Below are positions 48,364 to 55,533 of a DNA stretch of 58,831 nt, piece by piece. The notes under the pieces are model-generated. The model saw nothing but the letters and a program-made list of their open reading frames with translations, was not told where the DNA came from and made no database searches. The position numbers and the translations under genes were made by a program. How positions within the stretch are numbered: the first letter of the stretch is position 1; each line of letters begins with the position of its first letter. The stretch comes from an uncultured Collinsella sp. (GTDB lineage Bacteria > Actinomycetota > Coriobacteriia > Coriobacteriales > Coriobacteriaceae). The DNA is taken from the NCBI GenBank assembly GCA_959023295.1, contig CAUFBM010000015.1, positions 1 through 58,831 of the forward strand, in the 5' to 3' direction.

Positions 48364-50856
48364 TTAGCTAATTCCCACAAACATACAGCCCGAGGTGGCG
48401 CCGCGCAGGCGGGCGGCGGGCTTGCGGCCGGCTTGAGCCGCCTCGACGGCGCGACGGACGCGAGCGACGGCACGGCCAACCTCATCGGGCTCGAGCAGGG
48501 TTCCGTCAACCATAAGACGGCGCACGCCGGCATCGAGCAGCTGCGGAACTTGCGGCGTGAGGTCGATGGGGTAGGCATCGTACAGGCGCGAGCGGCCGTG
48601 GACGTCGGTACGTACCGGCATGACCTTGCCATCGATATTCTTGAGCGACAGCTTGCGGGCGCGCAGGCGGCAGTTGGCGCAATCGTGGATGCAGCCATTG
48701 GCCACCTGCAGGATGCAGTGCTCGCTTGTCATAACGCGTGGGCGGCCGAAAACGGTGATGCCCAGGGCTGCGGGCGCGGAGGTGCCAAGCGAGATAATCT
48801 CGTCGAGCGTGATCTCGGGCGAGAGCCAAAACGCGCCGGCTCCGCGCTCGGCAAGTGCCTCCATGCAGGGCGTGTTGTGCACGGGCAGGCAAGAGCGAAT
48901 CTCGGCCGTGGCACCAACTTGGGCGGCTAGGGCAAGCTCGGAGATATTGCCGACGGCGACAGTTGCTCCAGCAAGAATCCACGGGTCGACACGTGCGTGG
49001 TCAACGGTGCGGCAGACCTCGTCGAGTACGGGTACGATACCCTGCTCAAACGCATCGGCGGGGAGGAGCTCGGCCGCATTGAGCGCGTCGGTGGTCATGT
49101 AGATGCGCGTTGCACCCTCGGCGCGAGCGGCCTCGGCGGCCTCGAGCGAGGTGACGGTGGCGCAGATCTGCGGCTCATCGCGGTAATGCTCGGGCATGGC
49201 GCGCGTACATTTGTCGAGTACCGGCAGCTCGAGCGTTTTTGCACGCTCTTCGTAGGGTGCCAGAATGGCCTCTTCCAGCGCTTTGCAGGCGGCGGCACGC
49301 ACCTTGTGCACGGCGGAGAAGCCCATACCGCAGCCGGCGTCGAGCGAAACGTCAAAGCTCGCGGCCTCAAAGGGAGAGGAGCCCATGCGCCCGACGTGCT
49401 CCACCAGATCGGGCGCCTCGACGGCACGAGTCTTGGCGGCCTCGACGGTAAAGCCGGTGGCGGTGGCCGTAAGCGAAGGGTCGTTGCAGCAGGTGAGCGT
49501 AACGGTAAACGGTTCGTCCAGACGCGCCACGACGGTTACATCAACGGCGCGGCGGCGCAGCACATCGCGCTTGAGCGCGGCACCGGCAGCGTCGATAGCG
49601 CGCTGGCTTCGAATCACGCGCACGCGGCAGCCCTCGGGCATGCTGCGAGGCACGCGGCACTCGACAACATCACCGGCAGCGGCATCCTCGGCGGCAATGG
49701 TGGTCAGGAACTGGTCGAACTCATCGTCGTGGCGAAGCTCCAGCAGGTCGCCCTTGCCCACGGGCTCAAACAGCTCAATGCAGGCGATGGCGGCGCGACG
49801 ACGGCGGTCGTCGGGCTTGAGCCCGCGCACATCGCGGTTGGCCAGGCGGCTGCCGAGCACCGTGCCCACGATCTGGCCGCGGTTGTTTGAGCGCTCGTAG
49901 CTCATCATCTCGTCACCCGAGGTGCCGTCTTGGTAGGCGTGCGTAAAGTCGCGATTAAAGCAGCGCTTGAGCTGGCGCTGGCGGGCGGCTTCCTCATCCT
50001 TATCTACGGCGACCCCGGCCAGCATGTCATCAATCTGATGACGATACACATCAACGATGGAGTACACGTAATCGGGCGCCTTCATGCGGCCCTCGAGTTT
50101 GAGCGACGCGGCGCCGGCGTCATACAGACGGCGAACAAGCTGCGACGTGTTGGTGTCGCGCGGGCATAGCGCACGCTCGCGACCGGCAGGGGAGAGCGAG
50201 CGGCCGTTCTCGTCAGTCAGCTCGTAAGGCAGGCGACAGGGCTGAGCGCACATGCCACGGTTGGCCGAGCGGCCCGCCATGGCAAAACTCGAGAGCAGGC
50301 ACAGGCCCGAGTAACAAAAGCAGATGGCGCCGTGGCTAAAGACCTCCAGGTCAACGTCGGGCGCGGCATTGTGAATGGCGGCGATCTCGTCGATGGAAAG
50401 CTCGCGCGAGAGGGTCACGCGGTCGGCGCCCTGCTTACGGCACCAGATGGTACCGCGGTCGTCATGGATGTTCGCCTGGGTCGAGATGTGTGTCTCGATG
50501 CCGGGCATGGTGCGCTTGACCTCAAAGAACAGGCCCCAGTCCTGGATAATAAATGCGTCGGCGCCCAGCGTGGAGCAGCGGTGGATGAGCTGCAGCGCAT
50601 CGTCCATCTCGGACTGCTTGATGACGATGTTGACCGTGACGTAGACGCGCGAGCCGGCCAGGTGCGCAGCGCGGCAGGCCTCCTCAAAGGCCTCGTCGGT
50701 AAAGTTCGTTGCCTTGCGGCGGGCGTTGAAGCTGCCCATGCCGCAGTAGATGGCGTCTGCCCCGGCGGCGAGTGCGGCGGCAAAGGGCTCGGGCCCTCCG
50801 GCGGGCGCCAAAAGCTCGGGTCTGCGGTTGGTGGTTCGACTGGCGGTTGCGGTCAT
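48364..50856 (-). CDS. U32 peptidase-family protein (RlhA-like)
   Basis: 830 aa. N-terminal U32 domain with PELLAPAGGPEPFAAALAAGADAIYCG, SHGAICFCYSGLCLLSS, ANRGMCAQPCRLPYEL (Cys residues for an Fe-S centre) and LEGRMKAPDYVY. The second half contains a DUF3656-type region and another cysteine cluster (CIHDCANC). U32 members with this layout hydroxylate C2501 of 23S rRNA (RlhA) or have protease annotation. ATG 50856 after GAAAGGCAGG. Likely co-directional with rluA-type gene (15-bp gap): both would modify RNA. Confidence 0.85.
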   Translation of the reverse strand: MTATASRTTNRRPELLAPAGGPEPFAAALAAGADAIYCGMGSFNARRKATNFTDEAFEEACRAAHLAGSRVYVTVNIVIKQSEMDDALQLIHRCSTLGADAFIIQDWGLFFEVKRTMPGIETHISTQANIHDDRGTIWCRKQGADRVTLSRELSIDEIAAIHNAAPDVDLEVFSHGAICFCYSGLCLLSSFAMAGRSANRGMCAQPCRLPYELTDENGRSLSPAGRERALCPRDTNTSQLVRRLYDAGAASLKLEGRMKAPDYVYSIVDVYRHQIDDMLAGVAVDKDEEAARQRQLKRCFNRDFTHAYQDGTSGDEMMSYERSNNRGQIVGTVLGSRLANRDVRGLKPDDRRRRAAIACIELFEPVGKGDLLELRHDDEFDQFLTTIAAEDAAAGDVVECRVPRSMPEGCRVRVIRSQRAIDAAGAALKRDVLRRRAVDVTVVARLDEPFTVTLTCCNDPSLTATATGFTVEAAKTRAVEAPDLVEHVGRMGSSPFEAASFDVSLDAGCGMGFSAVHKVRAAACKALEEAILAPYEERAKTLELPVLDKCTRAMPEHYRDEPQICATVTSLEAAEAARAEGATRIYMTTDALNAAELLPADAFEQGIVPVLDEVCRTVDHARVDPWILAGATVAVGNISELALAAQVGATAEIRSCLPVHNTPCMEALAERGAGAFWLSPEITLDEIISLGTSAPAALGITVFGRPRVMTSEHCILQVANGCIHDCANCRLRARKLSLKNIDGKVMPVRTDVHGRSRLYDAYPIDLTPQVPQLLDAGVRRLMVDGTLLEPDEVGRAVARVRRAVEAAQAGRKPAARLRGATSGCMFVGIS

Positions 50857-50966
50857 ATCCTGCCTTTCAAAATGCTCAGATACTCAAAAGTATAGGGGCG
50901 CCGTCGCGATGGGCGATGCCCGCAGCCTAAGCAGGACAAAGTCTTCAGCAGCCTCTCGGGCAAAAA

Positions 50967-50997
50967 TGATCCGTTTTCCTCCGTCCCCAAGGGATCA
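50967..50997. repeat. 31-bp TGATCC...GGATCA repeat, second copy
   Basis: Identical to 45214-45244, including three upstream A residues and one downstream G. Ends are inverted (TGATCC/GGATCA). Confidence 0.8.
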
Positions 50998-51002
50998 GTG
51001 GG

Positions 51003-51659
51003 TTAGCCCTCCTTGCGGACCTTTTGCAGATAGCGGTAGACGCTGGGCTCAGAGATGCCAAGCGCGGCGGCGGCGCAGGCCACGGCACCTTTGAGCATAA
51101 ACACGCCGTTGCCGTTGAGATGGCGGATAACATCGACGCGGTCGGTCTGGCCGAGCGAGGCGACATCCTGCCCGCGGCTTTCGAGCAACTCGGAAATACT
51201 GCGGTCGATAAGCTCCTGCGTAGACTCCGAAAGGCTCTCGACCTCGATGGGGGAGGGCTCCGTGCGGGCCGGGGCGGCGTCGAAGCAGGCCGTAAGCTGC
51301 TGGGCCATGGCGTTGATGTTGCGCACGGCCGAAAGATCGGTGTTGACGCAGAGCATGCCGACGATCTCGCCGTTCTCACGGATAAAGTACGTTGCGGATT
51401 CCAGCGTCTTGCCGCCGGCGCCGCGGCCTTCGTAGCCCGTAATGAACGGCAAGTCGCGATATTTGCCATCATGCATAATCTTGAGCGCAAGATCGGTAGC
51501 GGGTCCGCCAATCTTGCGGCCGCTCACGATGCCGTTGCGAATATCGACGATGGTGTGGTCGGGATCCGAGAAATCGTGCAGGACGATTTCGCTGTTTTTG
51601 CCGAGTATCTGCTCCAGGAAATCGACCATCGGTAAAAAGCGGCGTACGGTCTCGTTCAT
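51003..51659 (-). CDS. PAS/HTH transcriptional regulator (YheO-like)
   Basis: 218 aa. N-terminal YheO-type PAS domain (VDFLEQILGKNSEIVLHDFSD, IVGMLCVNTDLS) and a C-terminal HTH (GAVACAAAALGISEPSVYRYLQKVRKEG). ATG at 51659 after AAAGGAGTTGCC; upstream in-frame residues are intergenic. Divergent from the NCS2 permease gene over 352 bp, so it probably controls that gene. Confidence 0.85.
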   Translation of the reverse strand: MNETVRRFLPMVDFLEQILGKNSEIVLHDFSDPDHTIVDIRNGIVSGRKIGGPATDLALKIMHDGKYRDLPFITGYEGRGAGGKTLESATYFIRENGEIVGMLCVNTDLSAVRNINAMAQQLTACFDAAPARTEPSPIEVESLSESTQELIDRSISELLESRGQDVASLGQTDRVDVIRHLNGNGVFMLKGAVACAAAALGISEPSVYRYLQKVRKEG

Positions 51660-52011
51660 GGGCAACTCCTTTGGGTGAAATCGGAAATGTTCATAACAAT
51701 TTTTTCTCATGGTAACACGGTGTCTATTGACTCGCATATTCGCAGGTACATTGCGTAATACAGACGCGCGGTAGGATTTTGGCGGTAAACGGTCGACCAA
51801 AAGAATAGTTAGATGTTATTTTGACCAGACACTTTCCTTACCTGCGGAAATACATTATCTCAGCTGAAGAATAGTCTGATAACAAAAAATTATTATTGAG
51901 AATGAGAAAATTCTTCAATACGATATGCAACGAAGGCACAACCTCAGCCCCGCACTGCGTCACAATAGAATGTTAGATGCGAAAACAACTACTTCGAGGA
52001 TTGGTGGTCAA
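51660..52011. other. Divergent control region, regulator / purine permease
   Basis: AT-rich compared with the flanks; holds no gene. A TTGACT at 51727 lacks a well-placed -10. No purine or other riboswitch motif was recognised. AATGAGAAAATTCTTC and ATTATTATTGAGAATGAG at 51889-51915 are short imperfect repeats that could be operator parts. Confidence 0.45.
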
Positions 52012-53406
52012 ATGGCCCAGGAGACGGTTACGAACGGCACTGAAGCCCTGTTCACTCGCGAAGGCATGCCGCCCGTTAAGGAAATGATCCCGTGTGCCCT
52101 TCAGCACGTACTGGCATCGTTTGCCGGCATCATTACCCCGGCGGTCATCATGGCCGGCGTCTACGGCTTTAATAGCCAGCAGAGCACCGACATCATTCAG
52201 GTTGCGCTCATTCTTTCGGCACTCGACACAGCCCTTCAGGCCTTCGCTCCCTTCCGTCGCATCGGCGGCGGTCTGCCCATCGTCATGGGCGTCTCGTTCG
52301 CGTTCCTGCCGGCCCTTCAGGCCATGGGTGCCTCGGGTTTTAGCTTTGGTGCGCTGCTGGGCGGCGAGATTGTCGGCGGTGCTGTCGCGGCCCTCTTTGG
52401 TCTGGCCTACAGCAAGATTAAGTGGCTGTTCCCGCCCGTCGTGACCGGTACGGTCATCTTCTCCATCGGCGTTTCGCTGTATCCCACGGCCGTCAAGTAT
52501 ATGGCCGGCGGTATGGGTACGCCACTGTGGGGCACCCCGCAGGCCTGGTGCGTCGCTCTTATCACCTTCGCCGTGGTCTTTGCGCTCGCCAACTTTGGCA
52601 AGGGCACGCTCAAGCTGGGATCCGTGTTCTTTGGCATGATCGTTGGCATGATCGTCTCCATCCCCTTTGGCATGATCGACTTCTCAAGCGTCGCCACCGC
52701 TCAGGTCTTCGCCCTTCCCAAGCTCATGCCCTATGCGCTCGAGTTTGATCCCGAGGTCTGCATTACCCTCGCCGTCGTGTTCCCCATGGTTGCCATTCAG
52801 GTTATCGGTGACGTCTCCGCCGCCTGTCTGGGCTCCATCGACCGTATGCCCACTGAGCGCGAGCTCTCCGGCGCTATCGTGTCCCAGGGCATCACCTCTA
52901 TGGTCGGCGGCCTGCTGGGCGGTCTTCCCACCAGCGCCCTTGGCCAGAACGTGGGCATCATCTGCTCCAACAAGGTCGTCAACAAGTGGGTCTTTGTGAC
53001 CATCGCGGCCGTCTTTGCCATCGCCGGTCTGTTCCCGCAGCTTTCTGCCGTCCTTTCCGCTATCCCGCAGCCCGTCATCGGCGGCGCGACCGTCGGCGTC
53101 TTTGGCACCATCACCATGAACGGCGTGCGCATGTTCACCCGCGAGGGCCTCACGCAGCGCACTACCACCATCGTCGGTACCTCCGTCGTCTTTGGCCTGG
53201 GTATCTGGATGGCCAGCGGTTGCCTTGCCGGCGAGGGTATGCCCACCTGGGTGTCCACCGTCATCGGCTCCAATGCCGTAACCCCCACCGCCATCATGGC
53301 TATTGTCCTTAACCTGATCCTTCCGCAGACGCCGGTCGTGGCTCAGCACATCGATGCTGCCAAGGACGCCGCCGTGGATCTGGTCTTGCCCGAGAGCAAG
53401 AAGTAA
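52012..53406 (+). CDS. NCS2 family nucleobase permease (uracil/xanthine)
   Basis: 464 aa, about 14 hydrophobic segments. QHVLASFAGIITPAVIMAG near the N-terminus, PIVMGVSFAFLPAL, FPPVVTGTVI, and the NCS2 signature region GGLPTSALGQNVGI. Imports xanthine, uric acid or uracil with protons; the substrate cannot be read. Start ATG 52012; longer frames upstream lack a ribosome-binding site. Confidence 0.9.
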   Translation: MAQETVTNGTEALFTREGMPPVKEMIPCALQHVLASFAGIITPAVIMAGVYGFNSQQSTDIIQVALILSALDTALQAFAPFRRIGGGLPIVMGVSFAFLPALQAMGASGFSFGALLGGEIVGGAVAALFGLAYSKIKWLFPPVVTGTVIFSIGVSLYPTAVKYMAGGMGTPLWGTPQAWCVALITFAVVFALANFGKGTLKLGSVFFGMIVGMIVSIPFGMIDFSSVATAQVFALPKLMPYALEFDPEVCITLAVVFPMVAIQVIGDVSAACLGSIDRMPTERELSGAIVSQGITSMVGGLLGGLPTSALGQNVGIICSNKVVNKWVFVTIAAVFAIAGLFPQLSAVLSAIPQPVIGGATVGVFGTITMNGVRMFTREGLTQRTTTIVGTSVVFGLGIWMASGCLAGEGMPTWVSTVIGSNAVTPTAIMAIVLNLILPQTPVVAQHIDAAKDAAVDLVLPESKK

Positions 53407-53423
53407 CCAATTCGGTGCTATTC

Positions 53424-53453
53424 GTCGGCGGACGCATCGCCTCGTCCGCCGAC
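53424..53453 (+). terminator. GC-rich hairpin after the permease
   Basis: GTCGGCGGACG (53424-53434) pairs perfectly with CGTCCGCCGAC (53443-53453). No T-run follows, so it may be an mRNA 3'-end structure rather than a true terminator. Confidence 0.5.
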
Positions 53454-53509
53454 GTCATGCGGCGCCAAGCCGCACTTCAGCCGCCCCTTCTGCGTGCGCG
53501 ATTGTCGAA

Positions 53510-53565
53510 TTACGTTATAGCTAGCTATATTATAGAAAGGTATAATATAGCTAGCTATAACGTAA
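53510..53565. repeat. Perfect 25-bp AT-rich palindrome
   Basis: Arms 53510-53534 and 53541-53565 are complementary at all 25 positions with a GAAAGG loop; each contains TAGCTAGCTATA. GC is about 28 %, far below the flanks. It could be a cruciform/MITE remnant or a strong RNA hairpin. The rest of the gap, 53566-53806, has a GTCCCG/CGGGAC hairpin (53582-53605) and no gene. Confidence 0.85.
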
Positions 53566-53806
53566 AGGAAGCTGAGGGTCCGTCCCGTGTTGTTGGGGAC
53601 GGGACTTTGCCCGATCGCGTGGTCTTTAGCATTTGCGGTTGAGTGCTCCGTGGATGTTGAGTGGTGGCTGGAGCAGCGGACGAGTCGGGCGGGCGTCGAG
53701 GCTTCGTTACCGAAAAACCATTTGTTAAACCCGGCGCGCGTGGGTAAAATAAGGTCGACGGCAGCCCAAGTTTTGGTTGGCTGGGCAGCGCCGTTACTCA
53801 GTTTAA

Positions 53807-53843
53807 GGGGTCAATGCCTTAACGGCGTCGACCCCTCTTCTTT
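53807..53843 (+). terminator. Hairpin around the end of the small peptide gene
   Basis: GGGGTC (53807-53812) pairs with GACCCC (53830-53835), followed on the plus strand by TCTTCTTTT. The minus-strand peptide gene ends inside its loop, so a plus-strand RNA would terminate facing that gene. Confidence 0.5.
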
Positions 53844-53944
53844 TGTTTCGAACACTGCTTGAGTGCCTCGGTAAGTCCGATAAGCGCCGTGATGAGCGAG
53901 ACCAGAGCGGTCAGGAGCTTCACGAAATCAATCAGATCGGTCAT
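53819..53944 (-). CDS. 41-aa hydrophobic peptide, possible type I (holin-like) toxin
   Basis: The peptide runs MTDLIDFVKLLTALVSLITA, then a further hydrophobic stretch and a basic end QKKRGRRR. One transmembrane helix is predicted (about 7-28). A near-perfect GGGAGGTGAT lies 8 bases before ATG 53944, which argues that it is translated; ATG 53950 is too close to that site. Length, hydrophobic helix and basic tail resemble small holin-like toxins, but no antisense RNA is proven. Upstream 53945-54213 contains no gene. Confidence 0.55.
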   Translation of the reverse strand: MTDLIDFVKLLTALVSLITALIGLTEALKQCSKQKKRGRRR

Positions 53945-54213
53945 GGGCATCACCTCCCGTCGCATGGAGGGCGCTGCCCGGCACATGGAACTGCCGTCAA
54001 CAACTGCCATTCTATCAAATTGCAGCTAGAAATACGAATATATGTTCGCTTGTAATGGCGCATCGGGCTGGGGCTTTTTGGGGGCTATCCATACAGCGTA
54101 CAGACAACGGGCATGGCATTGCACCCCGCTTTTGTGTCCGCGCGAGCGCCTATCCTTACGGCAATGTAGCCGCTTATGTAACAAGCGGCAGTTGACGGAG
54201 AAAGGCCATAACC

Positions 54214-54948
54214 GTGTCAGCTGAAAAGACGCCGGGTATCTCGGCTATCGATACGACGAACTTTGCGCGCCAGATTGTGCTGGACTTTGAGTTTGCGCCG
54301 GTGCCAAAGCAGCGCCAGCGCCGTGGGCTGCGCAACGAGATTATCGAGGTCGGCGCCGTCAAGCTCGATTACCACGGCAACGTTATGGGCGAGTTCTCGC
54401 AGTTTGTGCAGACGGAATTTACCGAAGGCGTTGCGTTTCCCGTCCGCGAGCTCACGGGGATATCGGCCGTGGATACCGCGATGGCCGATCCACTCTATGT
54501 GGTGATCAAAAGGCTCAGCGATTGGATCGGTCGCTACTCCGCCCAGATAGTTTGCTGGAGCGGGACGGATCGTCGGCAGCTTTTGACCGAGTGCCAGGCA
54601 AAGCATATCGACCTTTCCGCATTTCCTACGGACTGGGCCGACCTGCAGGCGTTTTACACCTCGATCATGGACGTGGGCAGCCACGGGCGCGTTTCTTTGA
54701 GTGACGCGGCGACGTGGTTTGGCATCGAGTTTGACGAGTCGACGGGCCACGCCCACAGCGCTCTGGCCGATGCGCGCGTAACCGCCAAGTTGCTCAAGCA
54801 GATGATGGACGGGGACTACCGCGTGAGTCCGCACGCCCAGGAGATCCGCCAGCGGTGGGGGATGGGCGAGCGACCCCAGACGCGCCTTTCCAGCAAGTGC
54901 CCCGAGCTGGGCGACCTGCTGCTGAAGCTGAAGGCGGAGGGGAGGTAG
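54214..54948 (+). CDS. DEDDh 3'-5' exonuclease (DnaQ-like)
   Basis: 244 aa. First acidic motif VLDFEF (D and E of DEDDh), NEIIEVGAVKLD, LTGISAVDTAMA, and the final GHAHSALADARVTAKL with catalytic His and Asp. Resembles the exonuclease domain of PolC/RNase T-type proteins, so it could act in DNA or RNA trimming. GTG start after GGAGAAAGGCCATAACC. Stands alone, 380 bp before the helicase cluster. Confidence 0.85.
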   Translation: MSAEKTPGISAIDTTNFARQIVLDFEFAPVPKQRQRRGLRNEIIEVGAVKLDYHGNVMGEFSQFVQTEFTEGVAFPVRELTGISAVDTAMADPLYVVIKRLSDWIGRYSAQIVCWSGTDRRQLLTECQAKHIDLSAFPTDWADLQAFYTSIMDVGSHGRVSLSDAATWFGIEFDESTGHAHSALADARVTAKLLKQMMDGDYRVSPHAQEIRQRWGMGERPQTRLSSKCPELGDLLLKLKAEGR

Positions 54949-55324
54949 AGGCTCTCGACTGTCACAATTGAGGCCCATTTGATAAAACTGTCGTTATGCG
55001 GACAAGCTAAATGCCAAAGGCCCCGGGAATGACCTCTGATGCAAGTCTCCGGGGCACATTTTGTTTTTGTACAGGACACCAGTGATTCATATGTGCCATG
55101 CATCTCGTTGAGCGATCTACTTCTCTTATATCAGCCTCATCATTTATTCAATAAATGCATGGTTAGCGTGGGCTAATTGCACAACAAATGCTCAATTGGA
55201 TAGAGGTGCCCTGCTAGTCGTTGAGTGCGAGCGACAACGTGAAACCCTCGGTATGGTAGCCTCATTGTTTCTGGTTATATACTTATGCAATCATATTTTT
55301 TGCGCTCTGTTAGAGCGATGACTC
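54949..55324 (+). other. Intergenic region with terminator; start of lower-GC DNA
   Basis: GCCCCGG (55020-55026) pairs with CCGGGGC (55049-55055), followed by a T-rich tract to 55068, which terminates the exonuclease transcript. From about 55080 the GC content falls visibly, and there is no gene until 55325. A possible TATACT -10 at 55278-55283 lacks a good -35. Confidence 0.6.
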
Positions 55325-55528
55325 ATGAGCTACGTCGAGTTGATTAAAACGGATGTGTACGATGCCGGCAGCATGAAGTTTCTGAGCGAGGGGAAGCAGA
55401 TGGTCATTTCCATCCGAATGCCTCGCAATCTTCGAGATTCCGGCAAGGAGACAACCGTTGTGCGTGACGCGAGCTTTAGCACGCTTGTCGGACGGGGCTT
55501 GATTCAACAGTTTGTCGAGAAGGGGTAG
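55325..55528 (+). CDS. 67-aa hypothetical protein, first gene of the helicase cluster
   Basis: ATG 55325 with a poor ribosome-binding site (GAGCGATGAC). Mixed alpha/beta sequence, with ISIRMPRNLRDSGKETTVVRDASF, no membrane helix or catalytic motif recognised. Five bases separate its stop from the SNF2 helicase, so the two are probably translated together. It might be a small accessory subunit of the defence locus. Confidence 0.55.
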   Translation: MSYVELIKTDVYDAGSMKFLSEGKQMVISIRMPRNLRDSGKETTVVRDASFSTLVGRGLIQQFVEKG

Positions 55529-55533
55529 CGTCG

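Noticed and set aside
51660..52011. Purine riboswitch before the NCS2 permease
   Set aside because: The conserved loop sequences of the purine aptamer are absent; a PAS/HTH regulator is divergent instead.
53415..53642. 75-codon frame across the perfect palindrome
   Set aside because: No ribosome-binding site, reads through two hairpins, and gives a composition (ASYIIERYNIASYN) caused by the palindrome.
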